Below are positions 7,477 through 13,179 of a stretch of DNA of 13,476 nucleotides, in pieces. The DNA lies in contig JACMJP010000142.1 in NCBI GenBank assembly GCA_014380545.1, positions 1 to 13,476 of the forward strand. Reading direction: 5' to 3'. The DNA is from Chitinophagales bacterium (GTDB lineage: Bacteria; Bacteroidota; Bacteroidia; Chitinophagales; BACL12). The position numbers and the translations under genes were made by a program. Positions within the stretch are counted from its first letter, which is position 1, and every line of letters begins with the position of its first letter. A model generated the notes under the pieces. It saw nothing but the letters and a program-made list of their open reading frames with translations. It ran no database searches and had not been told where the DNA came from.

Positions 7477-7507
7477 TTATCGTAAATATATTTCTAAGCA
7501 AAGGGGA

Positions 7508-8572
7508 TCATTGCATGCCGAGTTGTTTCATAAATCGTAAATGAGAACGTAATGCTGAAGCCATGGAAGGGTAATTATTGAAGCGGATTGAAAATTTTAG
7601 GCAAACATCCTTCACTATTTTATGTATAACCGGATAATGCACATGGCTTATTTTTGGAAAGAGATGATGTTCAACCTGGTAATTTAATCCTCCTGTAAAC
7701 CAGGATATAATTTTATTATTCGTAGCAAAATCAGCAGTAGTTTGCACCTGGTGAACGGCCCATTCATCTTCAATATGAAGCGAAGCATGATTAGCATCCA
7801 CGAAATGTGTAGCTTCCACAACATGTGCTAACTGAAATACCAGCGCAAGCGTTACTCCTAATATTGCATGCATAAGGGCAAAGCCAATGAGTGCAGGTAA
7901 AAAACCTACAACCCATATGGGTAAAACAATATAAAAAAAGATATACAACACTTTAGTTACCCAAAATATGAGATGCTCTTTAAATTCCATATTATGTATT
8001 GGAGTTGTCTGAATTCGTTTTCCGAAATATTTTGAAAAGTCAGTTACGAACATCCAAAAAGACATTACTCCGTAAAGCGGAATACAATAAATGTATTGAT
8101 ATCGATGCAACTTTAATTGCTTTTGAGAAGGACACATGCGCAGGAAAGGCGATTTTCCAATGTCATCATCCACCCCATCAATATTTGTGTAGGTGTGATG
8201 AATGATATTATGTTTTTGTTTCCACAACCAGGCATTTACTCCCATTAAATTAGCACTTAATCCCATTAAGTTATTTATCCATTTTTTTTCAGAAAAACTT
8301 CCGTGGTTCGCATCGTGCATCACATTGAAACCTATTGTTGCCTGAATAAAGCCAAACATACAACATAACACTGCTGCAATAAACGGGTTCATATGGATAG
8401 TAAGCAGCACAAAGTATGTTGCTACACCGGCTGCGATAAGAATTGATGACTTGAAATAAAGTGTTTTATCACCCGTTTTTTTTAAATTTCGATCTTTGAA
8501 ATATTGTTCTACTCTTGCGTTAATGGAATTGAAGAAAACTTTATTTTGATTATTAAAAGTTATTTTAGGCAT
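7508..8572 (-). CDS. Membrane fatty acid desaturase
   Basis: This 354-residue di-iron enzyme puts double bonds into acyl chains of membrane lipids or acyl-CoA. All three histidine boxes are present: HDANH at 86-90, HNIIHH at 121-126 and QVEHH at 299-303. The glutamine in the third box is the mark of front-end/linoleoyl-CoA-type (delta-5/delta-6-like) desaturases. Hydrophobic pairs lie around 43-83 and 200-250. No cytochrome b5 domain is fused, so electrons must come from a separate donor. It stands alone with its own operator-promoter (8610-8680), the same as that of the cupin operon and the AraC gene, suggesting control with them. Regiospecificity cannot be read from the sequence. Confidence 0.93.
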   Translation of the reverse strand: MPKITFNNQNKVFFNSINARVEQYFKDRNLKKTGDKTLYFKSSILIAAGVATYFVLLTIHMNPFIAAVLCCMFGFIQATIGFNVMHDANHGSFSEKKWINNLMGLSANLMGVNAWLWKQKHNIIHHTYTNIDGVDDDIGKSPFLRMCPSQKQLKLHRYQYIYCIPLYGVMSFWMFVTDFSKYFGKRIQTTPIHNMEFKEHLIFWVTKVLYIFFYIVLPIWVVGFLPALIGFALMHAILGVTLALVFQLAHVVEATHFVDANHASLHIEDEWAVHQVQTTADFATNNKIISWFTGGLNYQVEHHLFPKISHVHYPVIHKIVKDVCLKFSIRFNNYPSMASALRSHLRFMKQLGMQ

Positions 8573-8609
8573 TTATTTATCTTACTTAAATAGAATAATT
8601 TGTATACAA

Positions 8610-8617
8610 TAAAATTA
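8610..8617 (-). promoter_or_regulatory. -7 box of the desaturase gene
   Basis: The minus strand reads TAATTTTA, one base off TAnnTTTG. It is 22 bases from the first conserved G (8639) of the operator, and about 38 bases before the ATG at 8572. There is no TTG-type -33 element; the operator lies there instead. Confidence 0.55.
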
Positions 8618-8636
8618 GCTTATGAAATGCCCCAAA

Positions 8637-8680
8637 ATGTTATATAATTCAGGAAATAAGTTATATAATTCACAGTTTTA
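8637..8680. promoter_or_regulatory. Shared operator, copy 2 (before desaturase)
   Basis: Half-sites GTTATATAATT at 8639 and GTTATATAATTCACA at 8660 are nearly identical to each other and start 21 bp apart. The site fills much of the gap between the AraC gene stop (8703) and the desaturase promoter. Confidence 0.78.
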
Positions 8681-8702
8681 TAAGGCCTCATTTAAAGAAC
8701 TT

Positions 8703-9263
8703 TCATAAATTTTCAAGCGCAATAAGCCTCTTGTGTTTCATCTTTTTAAAGAAAGATGGAGTTAAACCGGTAACTTTTTTAAACTGGTTAGATAAGTGTG
8801 AAACACTGCTATAGCCAAGCTTCCAGGATATTTCCGTAAGCGTAAGTTCATTGTATACAAGCAATTCTTTTACCCTTTCTATTTTATGCGAAATAATAAA
8901 ATGTTCAATAGTTATACCCTTTACTTCCGAAAAGAGATTTGAAAGATATGTATAATCATAATTTAATTTTTTACCCAGGTATTCAGAAAAGTTTACTACC
9001 GGATGCTCATCTGAATAATGAATCATTTCAACTATCACATTTTTTATTTTTTCTATAAGCATAGCTTTTTTGTCGTCCATTAATTCAAGACCTGATTTAA
9101 GTAAAGCGCTTTTCAGGGCCTCATGCTTTTCATCTGAAATGATTTCTTTAATTCTTACTTCACCTAATTCAACAACGGTATAATGCAACCCCAGATTTTC
9201 CAACTCTGACCTTACTATCATTTTGCAGCGAAGGCTTACCATGTTTTTGATGAAGAGTTTCAT
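8703..9263 (-). CDS. AraC-family regulator with HMA-like N-terminal domain
   Basis: With the start at ATG 9263 this regulator has 186 residues. The last 90 form the two-helix-turn-helix AraC DNA-binding domain; the second helix-turn-helix reads LTEISWKLGYSSVSHLSNQF (about 142-161), followed by KKVTGLTPSFF. The N-terminus MKLFIKNMVSLRCKMIV and the following beta-alpha-beta pattern up to about residue 45 resemble a heavy-metal-associated (HMA) fold, where MxCxxC is usual. Here the first cysteine is serine (Ser10) and only Cys13 remains. An upstream ATG at 9338 is open but lies before the predicted start of transcription, because the -7 box is at 9326-9333. Its own promoter carries the shared operator, so autoregulation is likely and it is the best candidate to act on all five sites. 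The ligand is unknown. Confidence 0.88.
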   Translation of the reverse strand: MKLFIKNMVSLRCKMIVRSELENLGLHYTVVELGEVRIKEIISDEKHEALKSALLKSGLELMDDKKAMLIEKIKNVIVEMIHYSDEHPVVNFSEYLGKKLNYDYTYLSNLFSEVKGITIEHFIISHKIERVKELLVYNELTLTEISWKLGYSSVSHLSNQFKKVTGLTPSFFKKMKHKRLIALENL

Positions 9264-9325
9264 TTCTTGTGCGTTGGTTTGTAGTTGGGACGTAGACAGA
9301 ACATGGCATCTACTAAGTTTATTTC

Positions 9326-9333
9326 CAAAGTTA
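9326..9333 (-). promoter_or_regulatory. -7 box of the AraC-type regulator gene
   Basis: The minus strand reads TAACTTTG, a full match to TAnnTTTG, 22 bases from the first conserved G (9355) of the operator. It puts the start of transcription near 9319 and so excludes ATG 9338 as the start codon in favour of ATG 9263. Confidence 0.7.
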
Positions 9334-9352
9334 GGCATTATTTAAAAAAATA

Positions 9353-9396
9353 ATGTTACACAATTTTTCGTAAAAGTTACATAATTTACATATTTT
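9353..9396. promoter_or_regulatory. Shared operator, copy 3 (before AraC-type regulator)
   Basis: Half-sites GTTACACAATT at 9355 and GTTACATAATTTACA at 9376 start 21 bp apart, followed by TATTTT. Position in front of the regulator's own promoter suggests autoregulation. Confidence 0.78.
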
Positions 9397-9397
9397 A

Positions 9398-9663
9398 AGC
9401 ATAAAGATGAATGATGGAAGGAAAGAAAGACAGTCACAGGTTTTCTAAAACTGTGCGTTTTTTGTGTTTGAGTGATTTAAAAAAAGAAAGTGTTAAAATT
9501 TATTCCTTACGTATGTAAATTTTTTTATGACGATTCAGTTCACATTTGAACCATAATTACTCCAATAAAGAATCAGCATAATTAATTCTTCGATCAGATC
9601 AAATTTATAAAGAATAAAGTAGGCTGCAAAACATGATCATTGAAAGTAACCGTTTGCAGAAAT
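9398..9663. other. Gene-free stretch with hairpin and segment duplicated at 9927
   Basis: No open frame of note is seen here. A hairpin pairs CACAG at 9435-9439 and TTTT at 9441-9444 with AAAA at 9447-9450 and CTGTG at 9451-9455 (one bulged G), followed by CG and six T on the plus strand. The segment 9442-9500 is a diverged copy of 9927-9978: both share AAACTGTGC, a T-run, GAG, GATTT and an A-run, then TAAAATT. The hairpin could end the 34-codon message coming from the right, though the better U-tract is on the other strand. Confidence 0.4.
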
Positions 9664-9768
9664 TTAGGGTATTGCTAAAATGCAAAATATTATTATTAAA
9701 ATCACAACCCAAACGATTTTAATATAAGTGATCCATTCGTGGTTCCTATATTTGAGTTCACTTTTCAT
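9664..9768 (-). CDS. 34-residue single-span membrane peptide
   Basis: This short frame begins ATG 9768 and ends in TAA at 9664. The product has a charged head (MKSELKYRNHEWITYIK, residues 1-17) and one hydrophobic stretch (IVWVVILIIIFCILAIP, 18-34) that runs to the C-terminus, a typical small membrane protein layout. It lies about 40 bases behind the start of transcription predicted from the promoter and operator at 9816-9886, and is the only frame there that could explain why a regulated promoter exists. There is no homolog known to me. The alternative is that the message is a non-coding RNA, or that the real gene has decayed. Confidence 0.5.
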   Translation of the reverse strand: MKSELKYRNHEWITYIKIVWVVILIIIFCILAIP

Positions 9769-9815
9769 AAAACAGGTTACGTTTCTATCTCACATAAACC
9801 ATTTCTACAAGAACA

Positions 9816-9823
9816 CAAAGTTC
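9816..9823 (-). promoter_or_regulatory. -7 box before the 34-residue peptide
   Basis: The minus strand reads GAACTTTG, one base off TAnnTTTG, again exactly 22 bases from the first conserved G (9845) of the operator. Confidence 0.55.
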
Positions 9824-9842
9824 TGTACTATTATAACAGGAA

Positions 9843-9886
9843 ATGTTATATAATTTTGAAAAAAAGTTATATTATTTACATATGGG
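9843..9886. promoter_or_regulatory. Shared operator, copy 4 (before 34-residue peptide)
   Basis: Half-sites GTTATATAATT at 9845 and GTTATATTATTTACA at 9866 start 21 bp apart, followed by TAT. The copy lies in a stretch with no long gene, which drew attention to the short frame at 9664-9768. Confidence 0.78.
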
Positions 9887-9959
9887 GAAAACAAACTAAG
9901 AACAATTAAATGGGCTCTATTACGAGTTCTATGAAACTGTGCTTTTTTTTGAGGATTTT

Positions 9960-9989
9960 AAAAAAAAGGTATAAAATTGTTCACCTTTT
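9960..9989 (-). terminator. Possible terminator, minus strand
   Basis: On the minus strand a stem AAAAGGT (from 9989-9983) pairs with ACCTTTT (9970-9964) around a 12-base loop and runs into a T-tract. It could be a second stop signal behind the nitroreductase gene. The loop is long and the stem AT-rich. Confidence 0.35.
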
Positions 9990-10070
9990 AACAGTGGTTT
10001 GTAGTACTTTTATGAAAAGCACTTTACTATTTTTTACAGCATGATTGATTGCATACATAGTTCTATTATT

Positions 10071-10088
10071 AAAAAGCTAACAGCTTTT
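10071..10088 (-). terminator. Probable terminator of the nitroreductase message
   Basis: A 7-bp perfect stem, AAAAGCT (10072-10078) and AGCTTTT (10082-10088), with a three-base loop. On the minus strand the hairpin is followed by T-rich sequence. It sits about 20 bp past the original stop codon of the nitroreductase frame (10108). Confidence 0.5.
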
Positions 10089-10107
10089 GCAATATTACAG
10101 GTAGTTT

Positions 10108-10230
10108 TTATTTCCGTATAAACCTTTCAAAAGGTCTTCGGAGTGAAACGGGTTGGGGATAATCTTTTAAATAACCTATCCGCAATATAAATTGAACAGG
10201 GACACTTATGCTGATGGATTGGTTGAGCAT
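10108..10230 (-). pseudogene. Detached C-terminal end of the nitroreductase, in another frame
   Basis: In a different frame from the main nitroreductase ORF, a stretch of 40 codons ending in TAA at 10108 reads MLNQSISISVPVQFILRIGY and then LKDYPQPVSLRRPFERFIRK. The LNQ, the LRIGY and the RRPFE near the end are the usual closing motifs of Acg-like nitroreductases. The main ORF instead ends in an unrelated basic tail. This end was therefore once joined to the upstream part and was thrown out of frame by a deletion. Confidence 0.65.
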
Positions 10231-11002
10231 TTTTGTCTTTGCTTGTAATCAATAACCACCCTGCAGATTGGGATACTTGTTTCTTTACCTTGTCAATATT
10301 TGCTTCTCTGAAATCTTTTTTCATCACATTTGATTTTCCGTAAAAATTTCTTAGCACCCATGCAGAGATTCCTACTATTTCCATGCTTGCAGTTGTAAGC
10401 CCGTCACGATATTGCTCTGCATCTTTATTTGAAAATCGTATCCAGTCTGCCAGCTCTTTTTGTGCATCATCACGATAAAATTGTACTTTATTGGCTTCAA
10501 TAGTTTGTTCACAAATCCAATTATATTCTTTTGTAGTATTCGGGATAAAATGAATGAAATCAGTTTCCTCCTTCATTAAATAATCTGCATCTTCTTTTTT
10601 CAACATATCACTGAGATAGTTTGACCTTACTGTTCTGCGTTGCTTTATTTTTTCAATATCGTATTTAGGTGCATTGCCTGATTTAACAAGTTTTACCTCC
10701 ATAATGTTTTCATCCTGATTACTTGTAGCAAGCAAATTGAATTGACAATCATATCCCAGATTATTGGCAGCATATTCAAGGTTTTGTAAAAATGTTCCGA
10801 TTGACAAAATGATTTCCCGCTGGGTTGGATCAATGGCAGGAAGCCATTTGCTTTTATCATTGCCGATTATCCAATGCCAGTGTTCAACATATTTTACAAA
10901 CCAGTGTTCTGTGTTATGTCCGCTTGGAGCCAATGATGCCAAATAAAGAATTTCTCTTTCATCTTCCAAAAATGAAATCTTTCCTGTAGAATCTGTTTTC
11001 AT
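10127..11002 (-). CDS. Nitroreductase-family (Acg-like) flavoprotein with damaged C-terminus
   Basis: The 291-residue frame encodes an FMN-dependent nitroreductase-fold protein of the Acg-like group. APSGHNTEHW at 25-34 matches the FMN-site motif APSGHNTQPW, RRTVRS at 122-127 is the second conserved block, and SAGWLLITSKDKNAQ at 246-260 the strand before the final subdomain. After about residue 259 the sequence no longer fits the family, and the true ending is found in another frame (10108-10230). Some 35-50 residues that usually follow KNAQ (the helix with GRLxQR) are missing, so a deletion with frameshift is likely. The enzyme is probably impaired. It has its own promoter (11039-11046) with the shared operator, and is followed by a hairpin terminator. 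Confidence 0.8.
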   Translation of the reverse strand: MKTDSTGKISFLEDEREILYLASLAPSGHNTEHWFVKYVEHWHWIIGNDKSKWLPAIDPTQREIILSIGTFLQNLEYAANNLGYDCQFNLLATSNQDENIMEVKLVKSGNAPKYDIEKIKQRRTVRSNYLSDMLKKEDADYLMKEETDFIHFIPNTTKEYNWICEQTIEANKVQFYRDDAQKELADWIRFSNKDAEQYRDGLTTASMEIVGISAWVLRNFYGKSNVMKKDFREANIDKVKKQVSQSAGWLLITSKDKNAQPIHQHKCPCSIYIADRLFKRLSPTRFTPKTF

Positions 11003-11038
11003 GAGATTTTAATTGAAGAAAGAATTTTCATAAGCTCA

Positions 11039-11046
11039 CAAAAGTA
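11039..11046 (-). promoter_or_regulatory. -7 box of the nitroreductase gene
   Basis: The minus strand reads TACTTTTG, a full match to TAnnTTTG, 22 bases from the first conserved G (11068) of the operator and 37 bases before the ATG. Confidence 0.72.
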
Positions 11047-11065
11047 AGCTCCTCTTATTTTTAAA

Positions 11066-11107
11066 ATGTTACATAATTTTGCGGGGAGTTACATCATTTA
11101 CATATTT
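11066..11107. promoter_or_regulatory. Shared operator, copy 5 (before nitroreductase)
   Basis: Half-sites GTTACATAATT at 11068 and GTTACATCATTTACA at 11088 start 20 bp apart, followed by TATTT. It is one base shorter in the spacer than the other four copies, which are all 21 bp. Confidence 0.78.
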
Positions 11108-11181
11108 CCGTGTCAAATATATTTTTTTTGGTCATCCAACACTTGCAAATGAACAAATAGTGAAATGCTTATTGACACTAA

Positions 11182-11208
11182 ACCGCAAAGGGTGGGCGGG
11201 TTTTTTTT
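11182..11208 (+). terminator. Hairpin with T-run, plus-strand orientation
   Basis: AACCGC (11181-11186) pairs with GCGGGTT (one bulged G) around a loop, followed by eight T. It reads as a plus-strand intrinsic terminator although no plus-strand gene precedes it. It may serve the esterase gene from the other side, where the hairpin lies just past the stop, but there the U-tract is on the wrong side. Confidence 0.4.
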
Positions 11209-11217
11209 ATGATAATT

Positions 11218-11940
11218 TTAATTCAATGCTATTTCGCAAAGTATATCTGATAATTCCTGGGGCCTACTGAAAAAAGGAGAATGACTTGTTGGCAAACTAT
11301 ATACTTTTTCACAAGGTGTTTCTGTATACATTTTTCTTTGAATAAAAGTAGTTACCGTTCTGTCTTCTGTACATTCAATATATACACGGGGCACTCTTCC
11401 AAAATTTCCGTTTGTTAATTGTAATGGTGTAATTCCTGATTCTATTGGTTCATGACTAAGCAGAAGCTTTGCAAGCTCTGTAATATTATCTTCACAATCA
11501 TGATATAATCCTTCTTTATAAATTTCAGGTAATAATGTAGAGGCATGTAATTGTTCATGAATAGTTACATAAGGTTTTAATATTCCTTCAGTATCCTGTA
11601 AAGAATATTCCCTTTGTGTTTTTCCATCAGGTATTAAATAAGCGGCCAGGTAAACTAATTTCTCAATTTTATCCGGGCGATATTCAGCCGCCTGTGAAAT
11701 CATAATTCCATTTTTGCTATGGCCTACTAAAATTACTTTTCCTTTAATGCTATCAATCAGGTTACAAATTTTTTCTACTGTTGATTTCATTTTTACTTCA
11801 TTAATTGGAGTTTTATCTCTTCCCATTCCTGGCAGATCAATGGCAATTGTTTTATGTCCCTGTTTTTCTAATATTGGAATTACTCTGTGCCAGTTCCATG
11901 CGCTATGCCATGAGCCGTGAATTAAAATAAAAGTTTTCAT
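11218..11940 (-). CDS. Alpha/beta hydrolase, plant-esterase (MES/HNL)-like
   Basis: This 240-residue hydrolase belongs to the small-cap alpha/beta fold group that includes plant methylesterases and hydroxynitrile lyases. The oxyanion-hole motif is HGSWHSAWNW (8-17). The nucleophile elbow GHSKNG places Ser75; Asp193 (ECTEDRTV) and His220 (SHSPF) complete the triad. The elbow is GHSxNG instead of the usual GHSxGG, a small change next to the nucleophile. There is no signal peptide, so it is cytosolic. The substrate cannot be told. It begins with ATG 11940, has a possible weak promoter upstream, and lacks the shared operator. Confidence 0.88.
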   Translation of the reverse strand: MKTFILIHGSWHSAWNWHRVIPILEKQGHKTIAIDLPGMGRDKTPINEVKMKSTVEKICNLIDSIKGKVILVGHSKNGIMISQAAEYRPDKIEKLVYLAAYLIPDGKTQREYSLQDTEGILKPYVTIHEQLHASTLLPEIYKEGLYHDCEDNITELAKLLLSHEPIESGITPLQLTNGNFGRVPRVYIECTEDRTVTTFIQRKMYTETPCEKVYSLPTSHSPFFSRPQELSDILCEIALN

Positions 11941-11962
11941 TTTTAAATTATTTTTATTGATG

Positions 11963-11993
11963 CAAATTTGATGTATTGAAGAAGTGTTTACAA
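11963..11993 (-). promoter_or_regulatory. Possible promoter of the hydrolase gene
   Basis: On the minus strand TTG at 11993-11991 is followed after 20 bp by CAAATTTG (11970-11963), one base off TAnnTTTG, about 23 bases before the ATG. Weak but correctly spaced. Confidence 0.35.
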
Positions 11994-12009
11994 CCCGGAA
12001 CTTGCTGAA

Positions 12010-12858
12010 TTAATTTTTTAAAGAAATTTTAGCGGCTTCCCAACCAATCATAATGGTTTTACGATTGCTTCCCCAATGATATTGTCCAAAAATTCCTGTG
12101 GATTGTATAACACGATGACAGGGAATTAAAAATGCAACAGGATTATCGCCAATAGCAGAACCAACTGCACGGGATGCTTTTGAATTTTGAATATGTTCTG
12201 CAATATTTCCGTAAGTGGATAATTTCCCCATCGGAATTTTCAGTAATGTTTCCCAAACTTTCAATTGAAACTCTGTTCCTTTTAAATGCAATTTTATTTT
12301 GCTTAGTTTTTTCCAGTCGTGCGTAAAAATATATAATGCATTTTGTTGAATGAGGTCAACCATTTGTTTGTATTGAGCATTCGGGAAATTTTTTAGCAAA
12401 ATTGCAAATGCTTCCTGTTCACTGTCAGCAAAAGCCATGTGGCAAATACCTTTAGTAGTAGATGCTACTAAAATATTTCCGAAGGGGCTTTCCGCATAAC
12501 TGTAATTGATAAAAAGATTTTTGCCACCATTTTTAAATTCTCCGGGAGTCATGCCTTCAATGTTTATGAATAAATCATGTAACCGTCCTGTACCTGAAAG
12601 CCCTGTTTCAAAAGCTGCATCAAACAATGTTGCCTGTTTATCTTTTAAAATATTTTTGGCGTACTCTACACTTATGTATTGTAAAAATTTCTTTGGACTT
12701 ACACCAGCCCACTCTGTAAACAAACGTTGAAAGTGATAAGGGCTTAGGTGTATTTTTTCAGCCGCCTCATCCAGGTCGGGTTGCTTCTTAAAATTTTGTT
12801 TGAGGTAATCAATTGCCTCTGCTATCCGGTTATAATTAATTGTTTGCTGCGATACCAT
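12010..12858 (-). CDS. AraC HTH - O6-methylguanine-DNA methyltransferase fusion (Ada-like)
   Basis: With the start at ATG 12858 this is a 282-residue fusion of an N-terminal AraC-type DNA-binding domain (about 15-109, with LSPYHFQRLFTEWAGVSPKK and RLHDLFINIEGMTPGEF) and a C-terminal methyltransferase domain with the active-site IPCHRV (Cys247). It should repair O6-alkylguanine by taking the alkyl group irreversibly on that cysteine. The N-terminal zinc domain of E. coli Ada, which repairs phosphotriesters and switches the activator on, is missing. So the regulatory trigger, if any, differs. A further in-frame ATG at 12900 lies upstream; the MVSQQTI start is preferred because the shorter N-terminus fits the family and a -7-like sequence (CACTTTTG at 12885-12878) lies between the two. 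It is separated from the hydrolase by 69 bp. Confidence 0.92.
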   Translation of the reverse strand: MVSQQTINYNRIAEAIDYLKQNFKKQPDLDEAAEKIHLSPYHFQRLFTEWAGVSPKKFLQYISVEYAKNILKDKQATLFDAAFETGLSGTGRLHDLFINIEGMTPGEFKNGGKNLFINYSYAESPFGNILVASTTKGICHMAFADSEQEAFAILLKNFPNAQYKQMVDLIQQNALYIFTHDWKKLSKIKLHLKGTEFQLKVWETLLKIPMGKLSTYGNIAEHIQNSKASRAVGSAIGDNPVAFLIPCHRVIQSTGIFGQYHWGSNRKTIMIGWEAAKISLKN

Positions 12859-13087
12859 TCTATTTAAATTTATGATACAAAAGTGCCGACTTCTTTGCAT
12901 TCATAAAACCCGAAAGTTGCGAACTTTTTAAAAGACAATTATTTCAATATTGTATTGTTGCACTTAATAATACCCTGTTAAATGATGAGGAAGTTAATGG
13001 GTTACCACTATCCATTTTCTCCATTAAATATGCAGAGAGTTATGGTTCAATGAAAATAAAAAATAAAATAAACACAAGATCATATAA

Positions 13088-13110
13088 AACAGAAAGCTCT
13101 GTTATTTTTT
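13088..13110. terminator. Small hairpin terminator after the kinase gene
   Basis: A 6-bp stem AACAGA (13088-13093) and TCTGTT (13098-13103) with a four-base loop. It is followed by ATTTTTT on the plus strand and by TTATAT on the minus strand. It could end the minus-strand kinase message whose stop is at 13180. Confidence 0.4.
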
Positions 13111-13179
13111 AGAAAGTATTTTTATAGAAAATGCTTTGCATAATCTGCTCTAAATATAGAGATGTTATGCATCTTCCTT

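Noticed and set aside
7508..8572. A DesK/DesR-like thermosensor controlling the desaturase
   Set aside because: The nearby kinase has no membrane segments and the regulator has no DNA-binding domain, so the Bacillus model does not apply directly.
9263..9338. N-terminal extension of the AraC regulator to ATG 9338
   Set aside because: The -7 box at 9326-9333 lies inside it, so it would not be transcribed from this promoter, and the extra residues do not fit the domain.
9838..9890. Operator copies read as a CRISPR or other regular repeat array
   Set aside because: The copies are far apart, irregularly spaced and each is tied to a promoter; no spacer-repeat pattern exists.
11079..11270. Plus-strand ORF of 63 codons over operator copy 5 and the hydrolase end
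   Set aside because: It begins inside the operator, crosses a hairpin with a T-run, overlaps the end of a real gene and has no recognisable content.
11565..11585. GTTACATAAGG, similar to an operator half-site
   Set aside because: It lies inside the hydrolase coding region, lacks a second half-site 21 bp away and has no -7 box at the fixed distance.
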